From positions 4,278,001 through 4,342,000 of the forward strand of contig WHVD01000001.1 of assembly GCA_015178975.1 (NCBI GenBank): a stretch of DNA of 64,000 bases. The letters run 5' to 3'. A program made the translations under genes and the position numbers. This DNA is from Hysterangium stoloniferum (Eukaryota; Basidiomycota; Agaricomycetes; Hysterangiales; Hysterangiaceae). Positions within the stretch are counted from its first letter, which is position 1, and every line of letters begins with the position of its first letter. Under the pieces are notes generated by a model. The model was not told the origin of the DNA, made no database searches, and saw only the letters and a program-made list of their open reading frames with translations. Below are positions 56,502 through 64,000 of this stretch, one piece after another.

Positions 56502-57791
56502 GCCCAAAATGATACCTAACATAATGGAACAAGGTGATGGGAGGATAACTATAACCTTTAAAAAATTATTTATTCACTCAAATATATATATTTATATTGT
56601 TTGACATAAAATTAATGTTTCATTAGATCCAGTCTATCAGGTAATATCCTGGAGAATGGGGAAATATTAATATACATATATCCTACATTAGACAAAGTTT
56701 AATCAGATAACCATCTGTAGATTATCCTTTTGGAATAAATTACACAATGTGGAATGGTAGACCAGACTTCTGGTTGAGTTTCTGAATCAAATAAATTTAA
56801 ATTATGCAGAAAGTTTTAAAAAGGTCACAGAGGTACCAGACAATACATCTTAAGCCAAAGGTTAAGTTGTAACCCAAAGATTAGGTCATAACCCAAATAA
56901 TCTTGGTTACAGCTATTTGCATTATGTAAGGCAAAGCGTCTAAATCACAGATAAGAAATTGTCCGAATTTGTGCAGACAATATCTTGCTCAATTTTAGGT
57001 GTATCATGCTGAAATCTTGTATATATAATATTATGATATTTAGCAAGCTTACATGGCTGTAATATATAAGAAAATATATCTATTTTAATTTCCCCCATTA
57101 ATCACCCCATCTGAAGACTGTGTGCAATGTAGGATGCCATGTACTTAATGCAATGTCCTGAAGACTTGTGAAGGGGTAGCCATGGTATATATGTAACACT
57201 AACAGTATTGCATTCCCCTCTCCAGTGGAATCATGTGCTTGATAAGTATATCAAGGCCGAGAGAGCCTGCTGGCCATGTGCAAAACTATGACCTGCAGAA
57301 TGATACAAACTAGTGTTAGTGAGTGTTATCCTGCAAATAAAAGGTCTAGTAAGCTTATGCACCATGTCCTATGTGATTACAACCACTTGAAAATCTCCTG
57401 TAGGCTCCATACTATATCCTGGCTGAGTGAAAATGACCACCTCATCATTCTGTCCATTTATGCTATGGCATGTCATTATCACTATATATATATATATATA
57501 AGTCTGTTGATATGTAAAATGCTTCAATTTACTGAATACACTCACTATGAAGGTAGCGGGATACCACAAAATAAACGAAAGTGATCAGAAGCCACATTTT
57601 CAAGTGCTCTATAGAATTAGATGAAAGTTACTGTAAACATAAAGAAGAAGAAAAGAAATTACTGACCATGTCATACCCTGAATCAAAAGTACCATTGAAG
57701 ATTGACCCAATCTGCAGACCAGGTAACAGCATGAATGAACATAAATGGTCATGTGAGGCACCAATAACATACAACATTATCTAGGCCAGCT
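56502..57791. other. AT-rich, no gene recognised
   Basis: A short (TA)n run lies at 57484-57500. The frame 57276-57584 has no domain signature. The last ~200 bp are presumed 5' flank of the transposase gene. Confidence 0.4.
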
Positions 57792-59739
57792 ATGGCCTCC
57801 CAAAATGAAGAGCAGCCTATGACTCGTCGCCACTATTCTAAAGATCTCAAGGACTGTGTCATCTATCAATATACCATTCTTGCAATGAAACCAATAGAGA
57901 TTGCTACCAACTTAGACATGTCAATTCGTGTTGTCCACCAGACATTGCAATTGTGGCAAGAAATAGGAGATGTTATACGGGATCCTAAGACATTGTTACG
58001 ACCGTGTCGCAACCCTATCGGCCCCGAGGTTATCGCCACTTGTCAACGTTTCAAGTCGTCCCCTCGGAAACCATCGGCCCCGAAGCTGACGAATGTTTCG
58101 CGAAGATCAAACTCCATTTACGCCCACGTCAAATAACTCGTATTGTCTGGTCAAACTTTGATACGTCCCCTTTATTATGTTGATCCGTTCAATCTTATGT
58201 TTTCGCATATGTCTATCTATATTTGTAGTCCTCGAACCATTTCCTTTTACCGTAATCCCGCTCTCGGTTATCATCGGCCTCCGAACTAATCATAAACTTC
58301 CCGTTCCTAGTCAAGCTTATTGTTAACACCGTGTTCCGCCCTTCTCCCCATTAGTATTTTCCAGACGCCTGTTACTTGTATATGAACCCGCTGTAATTGT
58401 AGTTACTAGGCAATCAGAATATCGACTCAGAATACCCTCATACACCTGTATCAGTCTCATAACTAAGAATCCCCCCATCCGCCTTCGCGTGCGCTCGCCC
58501 ACTTCCGGCCCCGACCCCTTGGCCCGACGCTCGACTTGTCCTTCGATTCCGATCGGTATCACGCCGAAAGGTACTCACTAGGATTAGTCTTCGCCCGCCC
58601 GAAATTTAAGGACAACCTACGGATATTTGCGAGGGCGCAGCATATAAGCTGAAGCCAAGTCCTTCCGATCGGTCCCCGTCGGCCACCGACATTATTCAGT
58701 TTCCAGTTCTTAACAGACATACAATATTAGGGGTAGACCCACCCTGATGAATGAGACAGCATGCAATGTAAGTGTGAGTTCACAGTTGGGTTGTTTCTAA
58801 ATTTATTTGCATTGCCAGTACATGATGAAGCTTCTTGAAAGCAGACCCGACATGTACCTTGATGAAATTGCCCTTGAGCTAGCAGACACACTTGGTGTTA
58901 TGTTATCCCTTTCAACAGTTCACCAAACTCTCAAGCTCTTAGGTTACACAACAAAAAAGGTGTGTCTATTCATTTTCTTCCTTGCTTGATTTACCAATAT
59001 TCAATTTAACTATAGTTATCTAAGGTTGCTTTAGAACGTTGTGAAGCATCCCGGCATGCCTTTCTCTTTACAATTGGGCAAGAATTACCTGAAAGGCTGG
59101 TGTTTACAGATGAGAGTGCTGTAAACCTGCTCACAACATACCGCTCAATGGGGTGTGCTATCAAAGGCCAACGGGCACAAGTGCAGAGTTACTTTCAATG
59201 TGGTGACAGGTCTGCTGCATTAGCCATCTATGAATGTTATCCTGATGTTTGAGTTTTCAGATATTCAGTCCTGCCAGCTCTGACAATGGACGGTATCATT
59301 TATCTGAATATAACAAAAGGTTCCTTTGATGAAGACTCATTTCAACAATATCTCGCCAGCCTTCTTCAAATTATGAATCCTTATCCCGAAGGAAATAGTG
59401 TTTTGGTAATGGATAATTGTGCCATACATCATGTCGAAGGTGTGGCAGAGATGTGTACAGAATGGTGAGTTTTCTTTTTGTCTGCTTGGATATTAACACT
59501 CAACCTTTCTATTCAGTGGCATCAAGCTTCTCTATTTACCTCCCTATTTACCTGACTTCAATCCAATAGAGGAGTGTTTCTCCTATATGAAAAGTATTCT
59601 TCGACGACATGGTGAAGCATTCTGCTCTGTAATTTCCACTCGTAATGAAGTTGCAATTACAGCTTTTTTGACAGATACACTGGCCACTGTCACTGCTCAG
59701 CATCCAATGGGGTGGTTTCGCCATTCTAATTATTTATGA
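57792..59739 (+). CDS. DDE transposase (Tc1/IS630 type), five exons, hit by a solo LTR
   Basis: Exon 1 is 57792-57993 plus 58721-58767, exon 2 58819-58959, exon 3 59016-59209, exon 4 59261-59464, exon 5 59517-59739. With the solo LTR left out, the exons total 1011 nt, a 336-residue frame without a stop. Introns are 50-56 bp GT-AG. The N-terminus (MASQNEEQPMTRRHYSKDLK) has two helix-turn-helix segments (PIEIATNLDMSIRVVHQTLQ and VMLSLSTVHQTLKLLGY). The DDE core has VFTDESAVN, VLVMDNCAIHH and LPDFNPIEECF. No terminal repeats are evident, so it may be a domesticated or stranded transposase. As it stands exon 1 is interrupted and the product would be truncated. Confidence 0.85.
57994..58715 (+). 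mobile_element. Solo LTR, family A, complete; target duplication GACAT
   Basis: 722 bp from TGTTACGACCGTGTCGCAAC to CCAGTTCTTAACA, flanked by GACAT at 57989-57993 and 58716-58720. Its CpG content is visibly higher than that of the other family A LTRs, suggesting it is the youngest. The shared motif is at 58629-58662. Confidence 0.97.
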
Positions 59740-60214
59740 TGGTTGATTGTATGTGTGTTTTGATGTATTCAAGCCCATTAAAATAAAATTTCCGATTATG
59801 AAGGTTATAGATTGAGGTGGTCCTGAGGCAACTATTGTATGAAGGTATAAAATAGTTATGAGCCCAAATTCTACAGTACTTGAGGTAACCAATATGAGAT
59901 GGTGCCAAAACTGAAAAGATTCTCAATCCATCAAGCCTAGATCAACATGTTGTACACATTCCTGTTTATTCAGTTAAAAGGGCTGCAAGCTCTTACTGAT
60001 GCTTGTCTGGGCAACACCATCTCAGTAGCGCATAATTCATTTAAGCTTCATTTTTTTCATGTTTGCCCAGCTGCAATGACTGGAGAAAACCGATGGTACA
60101 TAAGTATCGAAATATCTGTCTGCCAAGAGATGTGCCTCGTCTCGTCTTAATTCCACACTCGATAGTCTCCAAAGACTTCGAGTTCCATTTATTTTGCAGG
60201 TAGCTCAGTAGTGT
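59740..60214. other. No gene recognised
   Basis: Spacer between the transposase gene and the recombinase element. The short frames here have no domain signature. Confidence 0.4.
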
Positions 60215-60750
60215 GTGTTTGGTCGGAAGCAACTAGCGACACCTAAGCCACCTATTGCTCCCCCACCTCTGTCAAAGTCCAAAAGCAAACGAAAAGCCAC
60301 CATACCTCCTGCCACTCGCACTCTTCGCAGTCAGCCATTACCTAGCATCTCTTCCACTGAGACCGACCCATTTGCCGACTCTGATTTCTCTGATTTTCTT
60401 TTTCCACCAACAACCATGTCTAGCACCACTCCTTTGGACTCTGAGCAGCACCCACATCCCAATACGGTTCCTCCTCCTGATGAGACTCACAACCCTCCTC
60501 TTGTTGCACCTGCTGTACAGCCCTCACTGTTGAATTCGGAGCTCATAGGCATTCTTAGAACTATGGCTTCACAGATTACAGCTCTTCAGCAGCAACAGGC
60601 ATCCAATACCCCCCCTCCTCCTCCTGCCCCTTCTTCCCACACTGGTGTCAGTCCTCCACAGCCTTCCACCATCCATGCTGTTCCCCCACAAGCACCACAT
60701 GCATTCCAGCCCGTTTCTCTACCTCCAGCCTCTGTGGGATTCTTGGCTCC

Positions 60751-60882
60751 CTCTGCAGGGAACTTAGGCTCTGGTGCGTCTTCTTCTTTGCTCCCTCTGC
60801 AGGGAACTTTGGCTCTGGTGTGTCTTCTTCTTTGCACCCTCTGCAGGGAACTTAGGCTCCGGTGCGTCTTCTTCTTTGCTCT
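60751..60882 (+). repeat. 44-bp tandem repeat, three copies, frame-shifting
   Basis: CTCTGCAGGGAACTTAGGCT-starting units begin at 60751, 60795 and 60839. Two extra units add 88 bp, which is 1 modulo 3. The frame before the array (SVGFLAPSAGNLGSGASSS) continues properly after it only in a different frame (SLSSKLKRRCYWQLSGIPFG), as expected if the ancestor had one unit. Confidence 0.85.
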
Positions 60883-61512
60883 CTCTTTCCTCGAAATTGA
60901 AGAGACGATGCTACTGGCAATTATCTGGCATTCCTTTCGGCCCAGTCAGCTTGCCAAGCTGGATATGCAAATCCACACAAAACCAATCAAACCTACCTAT
61001 GAATTCCAGGAGGTTTTCTTTCTCTTCTTCTTGACTTTCTTCTGAGATGAATGCGCTTGCTGACTCTGCTTTGCATTTTCAATATTCACACTTATTTTCC
61101 CTTTCCCCCTCTTTGAATCTGCAGAGCTGCTCGAGTGACCCCCAGATTGTTGGTATCAGACGAATGCTCACCTCTCCCCTCCTGTCGCCTTCTTCCTCTG
61201 GTATGGCCTTGCCAACAGTACTCGGAAAACCTACAACACAGGCCAGCGATCCTTTATTGACTTTGTCACCCTCCAGCCCCACTTCCTCAACCAGGATCAG
61301 TCACTCCTGCCCGCAAGCAAAACCACCATTGTTGAGTGGGTTGCCCATTTCGGCCTCACACGTCAACTCAAGTCATCAACAATCAAGTCCTACCTTGGGA
61401 ATGTTAAATCCCTCCATGTCGATTGTGACCTCCCCTTCGATGCTGTTGAAGCCCCTCTTGTCCAGCAGGTCATACGGGGTATCAAGCGTTATTTTGGTGA
61501 ACGAACCTATTG

Positions 61513-62960
61513 ATGCCGTACACCTGTCATGAGCAATCCAGCTGAGAAGAAAAGGACCAAGCAGCAGCAGCAGCGTGCAAAGAGCTCAAGCAGCAGCTGG
61601 GAAGTCAGTGCATTGAGCAGTAATAGTCCCGGCCGTGACGATACACACACCAGCATCTCGCACGTCACCTCGACGAGTACCTCCAAGTTCAGTACTATCG
61701 CCACGCTGGGTCATGGGCACCCACCTGCGCCACTGCCGATCTCTATCACCCACAGTCAAAGTCAGTTCGATAATAACGACAAGGATAGAGGCACCGGCAG
61801 GCCAGTCATTAGGCACGCTATTGAGCGTTGGGACCTACCATACCCAGCTCAGCTCAGGCGCGTACAGTTCAAGTGGCGAGTCGGGTAGACCTGGAAGCAC
61901 ATATACGGCGAGTGGAGAGGATACGATGATGGGGATGAGTGTGGGGGGTGGGAAGAGAAGTATTAGGTGGGGCGGTGTTGTTATCGGGGGAGAGAAGGAC
62001 AAGGAGGACAAGAAGAAGGACAAGAAGGACAAGAAGGAAAAGGAGAAGAAAGAGAAGGAGAAAGGAAGGAAGGAAGAGAAGGAGAAGAAAAGGGAAGACA
62101 AAGAAAAAGAGAAGAAAGACAAATGCGACTCCAAGGCTGACTCGAAAGCCACAAGCAAAACCAGGCATTCCCTCGAGGGCCGACGCCGTACACCCGTCAT
62201 GAGTGTTTTCCCAGGACTTCGGATCGTCTCGAGGAGCTCGATGGAGTCTGAGCCAGCTCGGAGAAGCTCGTTGGAGTCCACATCTACGTCAAAGTCAGCA
62301 TCAATAGCGACATCGACGCAGAAGGGAGAGAACGTAGAGGGCAGTGTGCAAGTTCAGATGGCGGAGGAACGTAAAGCCAACGCTAGCACGGCCGATCTCG
62401 ATGTTGAGGACGATGCAGAGGTGGAGGTGGAGGTGGATGAAGAAGCATGCATACGGCTTGCAGTCCGTGTACCCCAGTTTGAGGCACACCACCGTGGTAG
62501 TACCGGTATCGGTGCATTTGTCAAATACGGCGCACACGGGCAGGAATCCACCGCACTTGCTACTGTGGAAGAATCCCCTGTCTCCACGGCGCCCACTCCT
62601 CCGCGCCCGAGACCGAGGCCTGTTAGTGAGCAGCTTTTGGGGCAGATGGGTGGGATAGATTCGGATGGCATGAGAGGCCTAGAGCTATAATGGGCAGTAT
62701 ATCGACGTTAGGTGTTGGCAGTGACGAAGGTGGGTTTTATTCCTTTCGTCTTTCCGGATTTTACTGACTATTCTGATTCTACGCACACAGCCCTCTCTGT
62801 CCTTGAAGCCGCAAATTATGACCTCGCCTCACTCATCAACTGCCTCGATCTGGAGGCCACCCCAGACTCTAAGGCATCCCGACCTGTCTCGTTTGCACCG
62901 ACGACAACGGATCCTACGACCTCGACTTTCCACGGTGTTGACATGGACAGTGCAGCAGTG
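61513..62960 (+). other. Captured host-gene-like segment
   Basis: GC-rich sequence unlike its surroundings. It carries a long open frame (61635-62690, 351 codons) with a Ser/Thr-rich part, a Lys/Glu run (about 61990-62125), and a basic region GRRRTPVMSVFPGLRIVSRS. An acidic stretch DDAEVEVEVDEEAC and a Pro/Arg-rich end (PTPPRPRPRPVSEQLLGQMG) follow. A second frame (61529-61888) starts MSNPAEKKRTKQQQQRAKSS. A ~22-bp direct repeat (GCCGTACACC-GTCATGAG) lies at about 61514-61534 and 62184-62203. I infer capture of part of a host gene; the donor is not identifiable from here. Confidence 0.6.
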
Positions 62961-62961
62961 G

Positions 62962-63118
62962 ATGAGAGTAGGGATCGAAAGTCACAAATTTGTTGCTTAA
63001 CAGTGAATTCTCTACATCTAAGGAATGCAGCAAAAGCAAGCTTTACACTCACATCGAGGTTGGCAGCATCCAGGGAAGACCCTGGATTAGAGTACAAGAC
63101 TGTTGGAGAATGGGGAGA
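62962..63118 (-). other. Inverted piece of the recombinase
   Basis: On the minus strand this reads NLDVSVKLAFAAFLRCREFT, the well-known start of the recombinase catalytic domain (usually LAFAGFLRCGEFT, with the first catalytic Arg). It lies directly before the plus-strand catalytic continuation at 63126, so a block of ~150 bp has been flipped. Confidence 0.6.
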
Positions 63119-63729
63119 GTGATGGGTGCGACAGGGTGACACTCTTAAATGTTTATTCACTACCGACCCTTGTCCCCCCAGCTCCCCTCTGTTCTGCAAC
63201 AGTGATGGCTCCCCACTTCATTATTCCCAATTTGTCACCTCCCTTACGGCACTTCTGCATATTGCTGGCTCCGATCCCACTGCTTTTGCTGGGCATTCTT
63301 TCCATCGTGGTGCTGCCTCTTCTGCTGCTGAGGCTGGTTTTACCGACTATGACATTCAGCTCATGGGGTGCTGGCATAGCAATGCTTACAAGCTCTACAT
63401 TGATTCCTCTCACTCACAAGTTCTCAACCTCTCTGCCCGTCTTCATTGGGCCATTCCCAACCTCTTCACCCGCTGGACCTTTGGTTCACTTCAAGTCTTT
63501 GGCTTGAGCACGGCTCGATCAAGCTCCTTGGAGGTCCTAAAATGGGCTATCAATCAGGCTAACCATGCACAGAAGTACATCACTATCTATCTGATGATTA
63601 TGTATTTTAACTAAAATACCCTCAGTCTGAGACTACTGATTCCACATTTTCATGGAGTGAATTGGTGAGGATGTAAAAAAGCTAAGGCATGATCATACAT
63701 GTAATTCTTTCTGCATGGCCTTTTTTACT

Positions 63730-64000
63730 TCATTTCGCAGCCACTTTACATCTCCAATCACTAACCCTGCCTCCTTTTAACTCAGCATCTGTAAACCATG
63801 CCAATTCATGGACACGATAAACTCCTGAATCTGTAAGTTTTGCTAAGATTGCTCCCAGATCACGATCAATCACTTTGTCACCAATGCTTTCAAAGTACTC
63901 ATCAAATCTCAGGTAATCTGTACTGTCACCAACAATTATAGTGCCGTCTGTTGCACCAGGGTTTGGACTAGACACAACTTTACGACAGGGGGTCCCAAGC
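63730..64000 (-). CDS. C-terminal SAM-like domain, runs off the window edge
   Basis: The minus-strand frame is open from the right edge to TAA at 63730-63732. It reads SSPNPGATDGTIIVGDSTDY, then a helical domain (FDEYFESIGDKVIDRDLG, LTDSGVYRVHELAWF) whose spacing resembles the SAM-like C-terminal helices seen in many basidiomycete transposon-associated proteins. No start is inside the window. The family assignment is tentative. Confidence 0.45.
   Translation of the reverse strand, partial: LGTPCRKVVSSPNPGATDGTIIVGDSTDYLRFDEYFESIGDKVIDRDLGAILAKLTDSGVYRVHELAWFTDAELKGGRVSDWRCKVAAK

Larger units (their letters stand above)
60215..63614 (+). pseudogene. Crypton-like tyrosine recombinase gene, disrupted
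   Basis: The N-terminal part (60215 onward) has a basic/Pro-rich leader (MFGRKQLATPKPPIAPPPLS). The core-binding domain lies about 61190-61512 (WYGLANSTRKTYNTGQRSF, WVAHFGLTRQLKSSTIKSYL, QVIRGIKRYFG). The catalytic part resumes at 63126 (RQGDTLKCLFTTDPCPPSSP, AFAGHSFHRGAASSAAEAG, IQLMGCWHSNAYKLYID, with the Tyr nucleophile candidate in the last block). Between them lies foreign sequence (61513-62960) and an inverted piece (about 62965-63115). A 44-bp tandem repeat also shifts the frame upstream. In intact relatives the enzyme moves the element by site-specific recombination; this copy is dead. Confidence 0.8.

Noticed and set aside
61835-62281. Minus-strand frame rich in Ser, Phe and Leu
   Set aside because: It is the complement of the Lys/Glu codon run on the plus strand and looks like low-complexity shadow.

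Overview
The window looks like a gene-poor, transposon-dense stretch of a basidiomycete (Agaricomycetes) nuclear genome. The reasons are coding regions cut by roughly 46-58 bp GT-AG introns, Ty3/gypsy chromoviruses and Ty1/copia elements, Tc1/mariner-type DNA transposons, a tyrosine-recombinase (Crypton-like) element, and a DUF6535-type membrane protein, a family I know only from mushroom-forming fungi. Species cannot be named from the sequence.

Layout. 1-354 is a 21-bp minisatellite. 0.4-10.9 kb is mostly LTR debris, one Tc1/mariner element (5387-6993) and a solo LTR with a clear target-site duplication (8434-8910). 10.95-19.11 kb (minus strand) holds the one large host-type gene: an N-terminal DUF6535 membrane module followed by about 32 near-identical 39-residue HEAT repeats, each on its own 117-bp exon with its own ~49-bp intron. 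20.5-21.0 kb is a large near-perfect palindrome. 21.25-25.09 kb is an unidentified unit with ~700-1000 bp inverted termini around open frames I do not recognise. 25.8-31.7 kb is copia and chromovirus wreckage, including an antisense spliced gene remnant in the chromovirus. 33.3-35.4 kb is a decayed class-C beta-lactamase-like serine hydrolase gene.

35.6-56.5 kb consists of two nested transposon stacks whose order of insertion can be read from 5-bp (LTR) and TA (Tc1) target duplications. In stack 1 a copia LTR (35633-44969) is split by a Tc1/mariner (35669-38014, itself hit by a solo LTR) and by a complete but decayed copia element (38411-44724). In stack 2 a solo gypsy-type LTR (46575-56496) is split by a 9.2-kb Tc1/mariner (47065-56242), which carries a head-to-head pair of chromovirus 3' halves (48459-55297) and another solo LTR (55490-56226).

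57.8-59.7 kb is a five-exon DDE transposase gene that is open throughout except for a solo LTR in exon 1. 60.2-63.6 kb is a Crypton-like tyrosine recombinase gene disrupted by a 44-bp tandem repeat, a captured host-gene-like segment and a small inversion. A SAM-like C-terminal coding piece runs off the right edge.

Main points of interest: the HEAT exon-intron amplification; the spliced antisense Cys-rich/coiled-coil gene found in two chromovirus copies; a roughly 34-nt motif shared by several unrelated LTR families; Tc1 terminal repeats that each end in inverted copies of the transposon tip; and the 3.8-kb long-inverted-repeat unit.
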